Position numbers and translations under genes: made by a program. From Lachnospiraceae bacterium (lineage in GTDB: Bacteria > Bacillota > Clostridia > Lachnospirales > Lachnospiraceae): a stretch of DNA of 64,000 nucleotides. This document shows positions 18,290 to 26,463 of the stretch, one piece after another. Each line of letters starts with the position of its first letter. Positions within the stretch are counted from its first letter, which is position 1. A model generated the notes under the pieces. It was not told the origin of the DNA and ran no database searches. It worked only from the letters and a program-made list of their open reading frames with translations. The stretch spans positions 63,197-127,196 of the forward strand of contig CAJTFL010000009.1 in NCBI GenBank assembly GCA_910575565.1. The letters run 5' to 3'.

Positions 18290-18400
18290 ATGACAAAACT
18301 AATTGAAGTTGCGGAAGGTGAGCAATATATGATCAGGATATATTGCCATAATAACAGTTTGAAAGGTTATGACTCAGTGGCTGAAGATGTTGAGGCTTAA
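18290..18400 (+). CDS. Possible 36-residue remnant ORF in the junction
   Basis: A short acidic frame (MTKLIEVAEGEQYMIRIYC...VAEDVEA) ends just before the terminator. No Shine-Dalgarno sequence is visible and I do not recognise it. It may be the tail of a deleted gene or chance. The perfect inverted repeat at 18322-18346 lies inside it. Confidence 0.2.
   Translation: MTKLIEVAEGEQYMIRIYCHNNSLKGYDSVAEDVEA
18322..18346. repeat. Perfect inverted repeat, 9-bp arms
   Basis: GCAATATAT and ATATATTGC flank a 7-nt loop (GATCAGG). No T-run follows, so it is not a terminator. It could be a protein-binding palindrome or part of a degraded mobile element at the edge of the polysaccharide locus. Confidence 0.6.
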
Positions 18401-18412
18401 TGAAGTAAAATG

Positions 18413-18456
18413 CTCGCAGTTCTTGTTCTATCATACAGGAACCGCGAGATTTTTTA
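18413..18456 (+). terminator. Rho-independent terminator of the polysaccharide locus
   Basis: The arms CTCGCAGTTCTTGT and ACAGGAACCGCGAG pair with two internal mismatches around an 8-nt loop, followed by TTTTTTA. It lies about 160 nt after the HAD-SDR stop and ends the long plus-strand transcript. Confidence 0.85.
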
Positions 18457-18596
18457 TATCCTCTATTTTATTAAGCGGTTGCGGAATAATGGTAAAAATT
18501 CAAATAGGACATGAAAATTGCATAATCGTGCTGCGAAATTAATCTAGAGATTTACTTTGTAAGCAATGACCTGCGACAACTGTCAAAAAAAACACA

Positions 18597-18625
18597 GTGC
18601 AATTCCCATAGACTTCTGCTATAAT
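18597..18625 (+). promoter_or_regulatory. Candidate promoter for the Rpn-family gene
   Basis: A perfect TATAAT at 18620-18625 has a poor -35 (GTGCAA) 17 bp upstream. It lies about 125 nt before the nuclease gene. Between the terminator and this site (about 18457-18590) I see only AT-rich sequence with no recognisable feature. Confidence 0.4.
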
Positions 18626-18750
18626 AAAGTATAGTAGCTAAAGGGGCAGATTCACAGTTAATAAAAGATTGCACAGGCGTATGAACAACAGATACACAGA
18701 CACACAGAAACGAAGGCAAAAGAATGGGCGGCTTTATGAGGGGGAAAGAT

Positions 18751-19749
18751 ATGATTAAAAAGACACATGACTATGATAATGTGTTTAAGACCATGAAGAT
18801 GAAGCATAAGCGGCTATTTATCCCAGTGATTAATGATATTTTCGGGAAATCGTACCCCGCAGGGGCAAATGTGGAGATACTGCCGTCAGAAGGGTATTTA
18901 ACGGAGGGCGAGACCGCCGACGGGAGCAAGGAAATAGAGGAGCAGGTTTCGGATTTCCTGATTAAGATAGAAGGCGAGATTTACCTCCTGGAATCCCAGA
19001 GCTATGATGACGGCTCGATGGCGATCCGGATTGCGGAATATGCGTTTATCGTAGCCAGGCAGTTTGCCCTGTGGGATATAGGCCATGCGGTGGTGCAGAT
19101 GCCTAAGTTTGCGGTGATTTATATTAAGCGGACGGACAGGACGCCGAAGGCTACCAGGATAACCTTTGTCTTTCCAGATGGGCAGAAGGTAGATTATGAG
19201 TCGGAAAATGTGATTTTAGAGAAATTTACCAAGGAATCAATTATAGAAAAACGCCTGTTTCCCTATATCCCCTTTTATATTGCACGGTATGAGAAAAAGC
19301 TTACGTCAGGAGAGGATATCGGGAGTGTGGTTGAGGAGCTAACTTACTTTAGGGATGAGATGGTGCGCCTGCACAGGGAAAATGAATTGTCGGATGATGA
19401 GCTGGTTGACCTTATGGGTTTTGTGAATACGATTATTACCCATATAACAAACGGAAATAAAAATGAAGAAAGGCTGGTAAATATTATGGGTGGAACGGTT
19501 ATTGAAACGGAATCTGAGAAATTGATACGCAGGGGGATAAGCCAGGGGATAAGCCAGGGAATAAGCCAGGGAATAAGCCAGGGAATAAGCCAGGGAATGC
19601 GTCAGGGGCAGGCGAAGATGCTCATTGAATTAGGGCAGGATGACGGCCTTGATGACGGGGTGATTTTAAAGCGGATGCAGGAAAAGCTTGGCCTGTCTTT
19701 GGAAGAAGCGGCAGCTTATTTAAAGCAGTATGGAAAGCAGCTTGTATAG
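18751..19749 (+). CDS. Rpn-family PD-(D/E)XK nuclease/putative transposase
   Basis: This belongs to the Rpn/PDDEXK_2 family of recombination-promoting nucleases. The opening KKTHDYDNVFKTMKMKHKRLFI is typical of the clostridial branch. The nuclease core has an acidic EEQVSDFLIKIEGEIYLLESQS segment (Asp and the E-x-Q pair), followed by a helix with IRIAEYAFIVAR. Near residues 262-281 is a run of five GISQ repeats encoded by a 12-bp tandem array, then GMRQGQAK. The C-terminus is a small helical tail. ATG 18751 follows AGGGGGA at good spacing; ATG 18724, 27 nt upstream, has no clear ribosome site. It stands alone between two terminators. Relatives can promote RecA-independent recombination. The natural role is not known. 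Confidence 0.8.
   Translation: MIKKTHDYDNVFKTMKMKHKRLFIPVINDIFGKSYPAGANVEILPSEGYLTEGETADGSKEIEEQVSDFLIKIEGEIYLLESQSYDDGSMAIRIAEYAFIVARQFALWDIGHAVVQMPKFAVIYIKRTDRTPKATRITFVFPDGQKVDYESENVILEKFTKESIIEKRLFPYIPFYIARYEKKLTSGEDIGSVVEELTYFRDEMVRLHRENELSDDELVDLMGFVNTIITHITNGNKNEERLVNIMGGTVIETESEKLIRRGISQGISQGISQGISQGISQGMRQGQAKMLIELGQDDGLDDGVILKRMQEKLGLSLEEAAAYLKQYGKQLV
19534..19605 (+). repeat. In-frame 12-bp tandem repeat (GISQ codons)
   Basis: Five near-identical 12-bp units (GGGATAAGCCAG or GGAATAAGCCAG) run from 19534 to 19593, with a sixth diverged unit (GGAATGCGTCAG). Unit length is a multiple of three, so copy-number change would alter protein length without a frameshift. Confidence 0.95.
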
Positions 19750-19851
19750 GTTAGGCAGTGTATAGGCGGGAGAATTGCCATGGCGCGGAATGAACGCAGG
19801 GCTATTCTCAGAGTGATAATTTAATGATTTAAAATGCAGTTAGAATGCATT

Positions 19852-19881
19852 GCCTGAGCCTATCTGCTCAGGCAGTTTTTT
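19852..19881 (+). terminator. Rho-independent terminator after the Rpn gene
   Basis: Perfect 8-bp stem GCCTGAGC/GCTCAGGC with a 6-nt loop, followed by AG and six T. It lies about 100 nt downstream of the nuclease stop. Confidence 0.9.
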
Positions 19882-19945
19882 AGGCCAAGGGCCTGTTTTC
19901 CTTTATTAAAGAAGATATCAGATAAATCAGATTAGGATAAAGACA

Positions 19946-21241
19946 ATGGATGCAAAGACAACGAAAACTAAAGGATACGTAACCGCCGTCATCGGTTCCG
20001 GCGGTAAAACCACGCTGATAGAATACCTGGCAAGGCAGGCCGTGGCGGCAGGGGAAAAGGCGGCGATCGTTACCACTACCCATATGCGCCTTCCCCAAAA
20101 GCATAACGGGGTGGGAAAAAGGGAAGAAGAGGCCATTTCCATCATGGAGGAGGAAGGCTGTGTTTACTGCGGAAGCCCTGCACGGGAGAAGGGAAAGATG
20201 ATTTTCTCGGGAGATAAGCTTTACCGTAAGCTTTGTGAAGAAGCGGATCTGATCTTAGTGGAAGCCGACGGCTCCCGGGGGCTTCCCATGAAAGTGCCAG
20301 ACTGGCCCAGGGAGCCGGTGATCCCGGAAAATGCGGATGAGGTGGATGTTGTGTTCGGCCTTACGGCCCTGGGGCAGCCCTTGGCGGAAGTCTGTCAGCG
20401 GTGGGAATTAGGGAAAAGGTGGATAATCGGCCAGGAAAGCCAGCCGGTTACAGAAGAGCTTGCCGTGAAATTCCTGATTAACGGCTATTTGCTGCCTGTG
20501 CAAAAACTGTTCCCTGAAGTTACGCTGACCGTCATCTTAAATCAGGCGGATACTTCTGAGAGAAAGGAAAAGGGAAGGCGCATGGCCAGGCTTTTAGCCG
20601 AAAAGGGCTTTAGCTGTAAGGTAGCCCGGTTAAAGCCTCAGAAGCTGTCGATGGTTTATTTGGCAAGCGGCTACGGCAGCCGTTTCGGCGGCAACAAGCT
20701 TTTGGAAAGATTAGGAGATAAACGGCTGTTTGAGCATGGCCTGCTGACGCTTTTTGGAATTCAGGAGAGCCTGGAAAAGGAATTGGGGCTTTTATCAGAA
20801 GTGATTTTAGTCAGCCAATACCCGGAAATCCTTGATTTCGGGGAGAAGCTGGGCCTTAAGACGGTGGAAAACCCTTATGCGGCGGAAGGGATCACGGCTT
20901 CCATCCGCCTGGGAACGAAAATGGCGGCGGAGGATGGGGATTATCTGCTGTATTCCGTAGCCGATCAGCCCTGGCTTAAGGGGGAGACAATAAAAGGGTT
21001 TCTTGGCCGTTTCCTGGAGTTATCCCTGCGGGGGGCGGCTTCCATAGGATGTTTGTGCGCTGAAGGGCGGCGGGGCAACCCGGCTGTTTTCCATAAACGT
21101 TACAGGGAAGAGCTGTGCGCTTTAACTGGGGATAAAGGAGGAAGCCAAGTAATGAAACGGTATCCAAAGGAAGTGGCGGAATACCTGGTTTCTCCCCATG
21201 AATTAGAAGACATCGACTGCAGGCAGGACATCGGGAAGTAG
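19946..21241 (+). CDS. YqeC-MocA fusion: selenium/molybdenum hydroxylase cofactor maturation
   Basis: Two domains that are usually separate genes. Residues 1-230 are YqeC-like: P-loop AVIGSGGKTTLIEYLA, TTTHMRLP, and VEADGSRGLPMKVP. Residues about 234-430 are a MocA-type molybdenum cofactor cytidylyltransferase: the GxGxRxG loop reads LASGYGSRFGGNKLL, followed by ENPYAAEGITASIR, DQPWL, RRGNPAVFH and LTGDKGGSQVM. Both families serve maturation of molybdenum hydroxylases such as xanthine dehydrogenase; YqeC is tied to the selenium-dependent type. No such hydroxylase gene is in this window. The gene follows a terminator and converges on the MATE gene, 18 bases away. The length of 431 residues fits the sum of both domains. 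Confidence 0.85.
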   Translation: MDAKTTKTKGYVTAVIGSGGKTTLIEYLARQAVAAGEKAAIVTTTHMRLPQKHNGVGKREEEAISIMEEEGCVYCGSPAREKGKMIFSGDKLYRKLCEEADLILVEADGSRGLPMKVPDWPREPVIPENADEVDVVFGLTALGQPLAEVCQRWELGKRWIIGQESQPVTEELAVKFLINGYLLPVQKLFPEVTLTVILNQADTSERKEKGRRMARLLAEKGFSCKVARLKPQKLSMVYLASGYGSRFGGNKLLERLGDKRLFEHGLLTLFGIQESLEKELGLLSEVILVSQYPEILDFGEKLGLKTVENPYAAEGITASIRLGTKMAAEDGDYLLYSVADQPWLKGETIKGFLGRFLELSLRGAASIGCLCAEGRRGNPAVFHKRYREELCALTGDKGGSQVMKRYPKEVAEYLVSPHELEDIDCRQDIGK

Positions 21242-21259
21242 GCGATTTGGCTTTCCTGT

Positions 21260-22642
21260 TTATTTCCCCCTATCCTTCTGGCTTAATTCCGGCCACACCG
21301 TAACCAGCATCGTCCCAAAGCAGGCGGCTCCGCCGATGAAATTGGAGATTGGCTCGGCCATCAGGATCCCATTGGTTCCCAGCCCCATCAGGCCGGGAAG
21401 GATCAGGATTAGCGGAATGACAATAACCACCTTCCGGAAAATGGAGAAGAACACGGCGTTTTTGGATTTCCCCAAGGCCACGAACACGCTTTGTCCGGCA
21501 AACTGCAAAGACATCATGAAAAACCCGAAATAATAGATCTGCATAGCCGGGATGCCTGCTTTTAGCAGATCCCCTTCGTGGTTAAAGATACGGATAAAAA
21601 AGCCTGGAAAGCTGTGGACTAAAAGCCATACAATTACCGTATAGGTGATGGCGGTCACGGACATAAAGATGGCCGCCTGCTTCACCCGCTTATATTCCCC
21701 GGCTCCGTAGTTAAAGCCCATAACCGGCTGTGCGCTGTGGGTGACGCCGGTAACTGGCAGGGAGATGACTTCCCGGACGGAATTAATGACGGTCATAATG
21801 CCTACATATAAGTCGCCGCCGTACCGGGACAGGCTGGCATTGTACATGATTTGGGCCAGGCTGTTGGTGATGGACATGGTGAAGCCGGAAAGACCTAAGG
21901 CGGTGATATCCAGCACCCGCTTCCGGTTCAGCCGGAAGGCTTTTTTCCGCAGCTTTAGGATGGCCTGGTTCCCGGTAAGGAAGCGTATGATCCACAAAGC
22001 GGATAGAAACTGGGAAATAATCGTAGCCCAGGCAGCCCCCTGCACGCCCAAACCTAAGATAAAGATAAAAATAGGATCCAGGATAATATTGGTAACGGCT
22101 CCCAGCAGCACGGTTAACATCCCGATGGTCCCAAAGCCCTGGGAGTTAATGAAGCTGTTCATCCCCAGGCCAATCATAACAAAGGTGCTGCCTAAAAGGT
22201 AAATGGTAATGTAGGAGTCAGCATAGGGGATAGTGGCATCAGATGCGCCAAATAAGTACAGCAGGGGACGTTTGGCAATAAGCCCAAGGACAGTAAGGAG
22301 CAGGCCGCACAGCACCATCATCATAAAGGAATTGCCCATGATGGCCTCGGCTTCTTCCTGGTTTCCTTTGCCCCGCTGGATGGAGCATAAGGGCGCGCCG
22401 CCCATGCCGAATAGGTTGGCGAAGGCAATGACCATAGAGATAATCGGCAGGCAAAGCCCCAGCCCGGTCAGCGCCATGGTGGCGTTTTCCGGTATGCGGC
22501 CGATATAGATCCGGTCAACGATGTTGTAAAGTACATTAATTAACTGGGCCAAGGTCATGGGAAGAGCCAGGTTTAAGATATTTTTGATTATGCTTCCCTG
22601 GGAGAAGTCGTTTTTCTGGGTTGTTTTTTGCAGAGAGGTCAT
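21260..22642 (-). CDS. MATE family efflux transporter
   Basis: A multidrug/toxic-compound extrusion protein of about 460 residues and twelve hydrophobic helices arranged in two similar halves. Family features are LALPMTLAQLINVLYNIVDRIYIGRI near the N-terminus and PVMGFNYGAGEYKRVKQA at the start of the second half. It probably exports cationic compounds using an ion gradient. On the minus strand AAGGTGG precedes two GTG codons (22654 and 22651) and then ATG at 22642. Spacing favours the ATG, which removes four residues from the longest frame. It converges on the YqeC-MocA gene. No specific substrate can be given. Confidence 0.88.
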   Translation of the reverse strand: MTSLQKTTQKNDFSQGSIIKNILNLALPMTLAQLINVLYNIVDRIYIGRIPENATMALTGLGLCLPIISMVIAFANLFGMGGAPLCSIQRGKGNQEEAEAIMGNSFMMMVLCGLLLTVLGLIAKRPLLYLFGASDATIPYADSYITIYLLGSTFVMIGLGMNSFINSQGFGTIGMLTVLLGAVTNIILDPIFIFILGLGVQGAAWATIISQFLSALWIIRFLTGNQAILKLRKKAFRLNRKRVLDITALGLSGFTMSITNSLAQIMYNASLSRYGGDLYVGIMTVINSVREVISLPVTGVTHSAQPVMGFNYGAGEYKRVKQAAIFMSVTAITYTVIVWLLVHSFPGFFIRIFNHEGDLLKAGIPAMQIYYFGFFMMSLQFAGQSVFVALGKSKNAVFFSIFRKVVIVIPLILILPGLMGLGTNGILMAEPISNFIGGAACFGTMLVTVWPELSQKDRGK

Positions 22643-22722
22643 GGAAGACACCACCTTATTTTTACTAAATTTAACAGCAATTATTATTCCTTTTTCTTTC
22701 CGAGGAGCCGCCCGCTGGCTCG

Positions 22723-22800
22723 GATAGCTTCCCCTGGCTAATGAAGCTCTGGGTTTTTGCAGATAGCTTCCCCTGGCTAATGAAGCTCTGGGTTTTTGCA
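22723..22800. repeat. 39-bp tandem duplication over the serpin 3' end
   Basis: Two identical 39-bp units lie head to tail at 22723-22761 and 22762-22800. The serpin-proximal unit encodes the last eight codons (ICKNPELH) and the stop. The distal unit repeats the same codons and stop after the gene, so it is untranslated duplicate sequence. Confidence 0.95.
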
Positions 22801-24186
22801 GATTCCCACAAACAGAAGCTGCCCTTGGCTGCGGATGGCATAGAGAAACGGCCGGTTCAGGATCATGTCCGCCCTTCCCTGGGGCATTGCCGCCCCTGCG
22901 TAAGCGATCTCAGTAAATGCTGCCGCTTCCACACCATTCTCATCAATGCTAATATGCACATCCTGGCTGGCGCTTGAAATAGTTAAAGGCTTATCGTCCG
23001 ATATTCCGGAGAAATCCGCGTCCCTGCCAAAGGCCTTCCGGATGCCTGACTGCTTCAGTGCCTCGGTAAGATCCATGCTGCTGCCATAGGAGAATTTGGG
23101 AATCTTCCAGGTCACTTCCCCTACCCCCTCGCCTTCTGTTCCTTCCAGCACTTCCCTTAGTATCTCAGGGGATTTCACCAGATCCCGGACATCCACCCCC
23201 TCATCCGGCAGGATGAATTCCATGGAACCATTTTTCAGGGATAAAATAGAGGAGGTGAAGCCTTTCCCCCGCCGAAAGCCGTGGGAATCCATGGTTCGGT
23301 TCATAAAATCGCAGATCACCTCAGTCCCGTCTGCCGTGGTAAATCCATCTGCCTTGGTACTGTCCGGATTAAACCGGTCAATCCACTGGTCATAATAGTA
23401 GACCGTGTTCAGGAGAGAAAGCAGCTCATCCTCCGGCACTGGCTTTGTCCCAGGTACGATCGCTTTGCCGGTTCGTTCCTTCACCCAATCAGACATGGCC
23501 TGGGCAGCCTCCGGCTCCTTAAGATCAAACTGGAAAATATCGGAATAGAAATACCGGGCAGACTGATCGGCAAACTCCTGCTTTAGCCCTAGGTCATGGC
23601 CTGCCCACAGGGAATTGGCAATCCGCAGGCTATAGAGGGACTCTGGCGGCATTTCGCCCCACTGGTTTTTCTTTGCGTTGGCTGGATTGGGCACATGATA
23701 AAGAGCCTTAAAGGCGGCCTGGCAATCCTGGGCCAGCGTATCTATTCCTGCCCTTGGGGCGTCCGTCTCCCCATCCCCCAGGTATCCCAGCAGGGATAAA
23801 AGCTCCATTCTTGTCTCCCCGGCCGCCCCCTGGGCGCTCATGGCCAAAGCATAGTATAGCCCCAAGGGGGAATAGGCCATGTTCGCCTGGCTGTCCTTCC
23901 CTAAAATCTGTGAGGCTGTCTGAAAGGCAAAGGAGCCATAAGCTTCCTTAAACCGCTCCGGTATCTCCCGGCTGCGCCGTGCCTCATAGCGTTCCTCATC
24001 ATTCTGATATACTGGCTCCTGAGGGTATTCTGCCTGGGCAATGGCTTTTGCCATCACCAGGTTCTGGCTGCTGTCCCTTCCGCCGCCGCTGCCATATCCT
24101 GCATTTCTTTCACACCCGTTGACTGCTGCCGTTCCTATGGAAACTGCCAGCAGACAGGCCAGCAGCTTTTTTCTGTTTTTGTTCAT
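22777..24186 (-). CDS. Serpin-family lipoprotein (secreted serine protease inhibitor)
   Basis: A predicted membrane-anchored serpin. The start at 24186 follows AAGGAG and yields a lipoprotein signal peptide (NKNRKKLLACLLAVSIGTAA then lipobox VNGC). The serpin body includes NMAYSPLGLYYALAMSAQGA, the FMNRT segment, the hinge IDENGVEAAAFTEIAY and the C-terminal strand PFLYAIRSQGQLLFVG. The alanine-rich hinge is the mark of inhibitory serpins. By standard numbering from the hinge Glu as P17, the P1-P1' pair falls in AGAAMP, near Ala-Ala, which suggests an elastase-like target protease. Bacterial serpins are known in gut commensals, so defence against host or microbial proteases at the cell surface is plausible. 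The 3' end carries a 39-bp tandem duplication. Confidence 0.88.
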   Translation of the reverse strand: MNKNRKKLLACLLAVSIGTAAVNGCERNAGYGSGGGRDSSQNLVMAKAIAQAEYPQEPVYQNDEERYEARRSREIPERFKEAYGSFAFQTASQILGKDSQANMAYSPLGLYYALAMSAQGAAGETRMELLSLLGYLGDGETDAPRAGIDTLAQDCQAAFKALYHVPNPANAKKNQWGEMPPESLYSLRIANSLWAGHDLGLKQEFADQSARYFYSDIFQFDLKEPEAAQAMSDWVKERTGKAIVPGTKPVPEDELLSLLNTVYYYDQWIDRFNPDSTKADGFTTADGTEVICDFMNRTMDSHGFRRGKGFTSSILSLKNGSMEFILPDEGVDVRDLVKSPEILREVLEGTEGEGVGEVTWKIPKFSYGSSMDLTEALKQSGIRKAFGRDADFSGISDDKPLTISSASQDVHISIDENGVEAAAFTEIAYAGAAMPQGRADMILNRPFLYAIRSQGQLLFVGICKNPELH

Positions 24187-24333
24187 CATCTGCTCCTTGC
24201 TTTTCCCGCAACCATTCAGGCAGCCCGCCTCCTGGACTAAAACGTTCATGCGCCCGGCAGCGGCGGACGCGCCGCCATGAATGAAAATCCTGCGGGCGCT
24301 TGCCATCCCTGCAAAGGCAATGGGGCTGGGAAC

Positions 24334-24546
24334 CTACGGCATCTGAATGATTCTCTTCATTTTATACCATAATCTTTTGGCAACTGCAACCGCATACAAC
24401 GGAAGTTTGGGCAAATTCAGGAAAAAGACTGTACCTATAACCGGAAGGAAAAGAAGCCATAACAGAAGTTTATAAAGGAAGGTATTGACAGATTTGGGCT
24501 TTTGGACGATAATTGAGAAGATTAATGTGTTGATGATTGCTGACAT
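24334..24546 (-). CDS. Small membrane protein, unknown function
   Basis: A 70-residue frame with a good ribosome site (GGAGG, then 6 nt, then ATG at 24546). An N-terminal hydrophobic stretch (AIINTLIFSIIV) is followed by a strong membrane segment, LLLWLLFLPVIGTVFFLNL, and a basic tail (KRLWYKMKRII). I do not recognise a family. It lies upstream of the serpin on the same strand and may share its transcript, though 147 bases separate them. Real translation is suggested by the ribosome site and clear topology. It could still be a chance frame. Confidence 0.55.
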   Translation of the reverse strand: MSAIINTLIFSIIVQKPKSVNTFLYKLLLWLLFLPVIGTVFFLNLPKLPLYAVAVAKRLWYKMKRIIQMP

Positions 24547-24684
24547 TCATAACCTCCGCAGCCAATTAGGAATAGCAGCAGTTCAGGCAGGGTATCTTCT
24601 TGCCGTCTGAACGGTTGCCAGGATTAAAGCAGAGGATGAAGATAAAACAGGGGATGCCAGAGACACAGAAAGGAAGATGTTGCT

Positions 24685-25755
24685 ATGGAGACAATCAGAA
24701 TTGAAAAAACCGCCTGTCCCAAGGAGAAGCCAGGGAAGGATAACCCCTTGGTATTCGGTACAATCTTTACCGACCATATGTTTGAGATGGATTACCAGGA
24801 GGGAAAGGGCTGGCATGATCCCAGGATCGTCCCCTACCATAATTTGGAACTGGAGCCTTCCTGTATGGTATTCCATTACGGGCAGGAAATGTTTGAGGGG
24901 CTGAAAGCGTACAAGGCGGATGACGGAAGGATCCTGCTGTTCCGCCCCAATAAGAATATTGAGCGGGCGAACCGCAGCAACCGCAGGATCTGCATTCCCC
25001 AGATCCCGGAGGATATCTTTATGGAAGCGTTAAAGACCGTAGTTAAGGTGGATCAGGACTGGATTCCCACTAAGCCGGGGACTTCCCTGTACATCCGCCC
25101 CTTTGTGATTGCTACGGATCCTTTCTTGGGCGTGCGCCCTTCCTATACGTACAAGTTTATGATTATCCTTTCCCCAGTAGGGGCATACTACGAAAGTGGC
25201 CTGGACCCGGTGAAGATCTGGATTGAGGATGAGTACGTCAGGGCGGTAAAGGGAGGCATCGGCGAGGCGAAGACGGGAGGCAATTACGTCGCTTCCCTGG
25301 CAAGCCAGGTGAAGGCTCATGATGAGGGCTATGCCCAGGTGCTTTGGCTGGACGGCGTGCACCGGAAATATATCGAAGAAGTAGGAGCCATGAATATCTT
25401 CTTTAAGATAAACGGCACGGTTGTCACCCCGGAATTAAACGGCAGCATCCTTCCCGGCGTAACCAGGGATTCTACTCTTCAGCTTTGCAGGATGTGGGGC
25501 ATCCCGGTAGAGGAGAGGAGGATCTCCGTAGACGAAGTGGTAAAGGCGGCGGAAAGCGGGGAGATGGAGGAATGCTTTGGCACGGGAACCGCGGCGGTGG
25601 TTTCCCCTGTAGGGGAGCTTCGGTATGAGCAGGAAAAGATGCCGGTTAGCGGCGGTAAGATCGGCGAGCTGACCCAGCGGATTTATGATACCATTACCGG
25701 GATCCAGCTTGGGCGGATTGAAGGGCCGCAAGGCTGGAGCGTGGAGGTAAAATAA
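24685..25755 (+). CDS. ilvE: Branched-chain amino acid aminotransferase
   Basis: A 356-residue fold-type IV PLP enzyme of the longer (class II) BCAT type. It interconverts leucine, isoleucine and valine with their 2-oxo acids using glutamate. Recognisable parts are FHYGQEMFEGLKAY (substrate pocket), LYIRPFVIATDPFLGV, the EAKTGGNYVASL segment and the phosphate-binding LPGVTRDSTLQL. GTGTAAVVSPVG lies near the C-terminus. The Shine-Dalgarno AAGGAAG lies about 10 nt before the ATG. It is divergent from the small minus-strand gene, so its promoter should lie within 24547-24684. I find no convincing consensus promoter or leucine T-box there. Confidence 0.93.
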   Translation: METIRIEKTACPKEKPGKDNPLVFGTIFTDHMFEMDYQEGKGWHDPRIVPYHNLELEPSCMVFHYGQEMFEGLKAYKADDGRILLFRPNKNIERANRSNRRICIPQIPEDIFMEALKTVVKVDQDWIPTKPGTSLYIRPFVIATDPFLGVRPSYTYKFMIILSPVGAYYESGLDPVKIWIEDEYVRAVKGGIGEAKTGGNYVASLASQVKAHDEGYAQVLWLDGVHRKYIEEVGAMNIFFKINGTVVTPELNGSILPGVTRDSTLQLCRMWGIPVEERRISVDEVVKAAESGEMEECFGTGTAAVVSPVGELRYEQEKMPVSGGKIGELTQRIYDTITGIQLGRIEGPQGWSVEVK

Positions 25756-25854
25756 GCCTTTCGGGAAGCTGGGCAGTGCGAATGGCGGAGCTGAACGGAC
25801 GGTAGATTTTACCATAAAAGTTTTCAGGAAAAATACAGTTAAGAGGGATTGGAT

Positions 25855-26310
25855 ATGGGAAGCAGGGTGGAGAAGGCAGTAGAATTGTTTATGTCCGGCT
25901 ATAATTGCAGCCAGTCCGTGTTTGCGGCTTACAGCGATTTGTTTGGCATGGATCGGGAGCAGGCTCTTAAGGTTTCCTGCTCTATGGGCGGCGGAATGGG
26001 GCGTATGCGGGAGGTGTGCGGCACGGTATCGGGCATGGCTATGGTTGCGGGCATGGTCTGCGGCAATACGGATCCCTCCGATCAGGCGGCCAAGACGAAA
26101 AATTACGAGACGGTCAGGAAGATGGCGGACGCCTTTAAGGCACAGCACAAGTCTATTATCTGCCGGGAGATTTTAGGGATACGGGGGGCGGAGAAAAGCG
26201 CCGCCCCCGAGGCGAGGACGGCAGGGTATTATCAAAAGCGCCCTTGCGCCCGGATGGTGGAAACGGCCGCCAGGATTATTGAGGAAACCTTTCCGGAGTT
26301 AGCGGATTAG
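25855..26310 (+). CDS. C_GCAxxG_C_C family protein
   Basis: A small protein of about 151 residues with the spaced cysteine pattern that names the family: YNCSQSV, then SCSMGGGMG, then VCGTVSGM, then VCGN, and a final ICREILG. The function is not known. The cysteines suggest metal or redox cofactor binding, and members are common in anaerobic Firmicutes. ATG 25855 follows AGAGGG at 7 nt; a TTG six bases earlier is less likely. It stands about 100 nt after ilvE and could be co-transcribed. Confidence 0.82.
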   Translation: MGSRVEKAVELFMSGYNCSQSVFAAYSDLFGMDREQALKVSCSMGGGMGRMREVCGTVSGMAMVAGMVCGNTDPSDQAAKTKNYETVRKMADAFKAQHKSIICREILGIRGAEKSAAPEARTAGYYQKRPCARMVETAARIIEETFPELAD

Positions 26311-26347
26311 TTTGGTGTACTAGGGGTTGCGCTTAGTTTTTTTCGCC

Positions 26348-26376
26348 TTGACAACCAGAAACCGTTTTGCTATAAT
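26348..26376 (+). promoter_or_regulatory. Consensus sigma-A promoter
   Basis: TTGACA (26348-26353), a 17-bp spacer and TATAAT (26371-26376) match both hexamers perfectly. It reads toward the secreted cell-wall-binding-repeat protein about 90 nt downstream. Confidence 0.88.
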
Positions 26377-26463
26377 CGCCATGAGTTATGGGCGCGAAAC
26401 TTAAGAAATAGGTATGTCCAGGCAGCAAAAACCAGGAAAAACGGAATGCAAAAGGAGGTAATG

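Noticed and set aside
19946..21241. Possible selenocysteine codons suggested by the YqeC annotation
   Set aside because: The frame has no internal TGA, and YqeC itself is not a selenoprotein.
22723..22800. Direct repeat that might be read as a CRISPR
   Set aside because: Only two adjacent copies with no spacer between, overlapping a coding end, and no cas genes. It is a tandem duplication.
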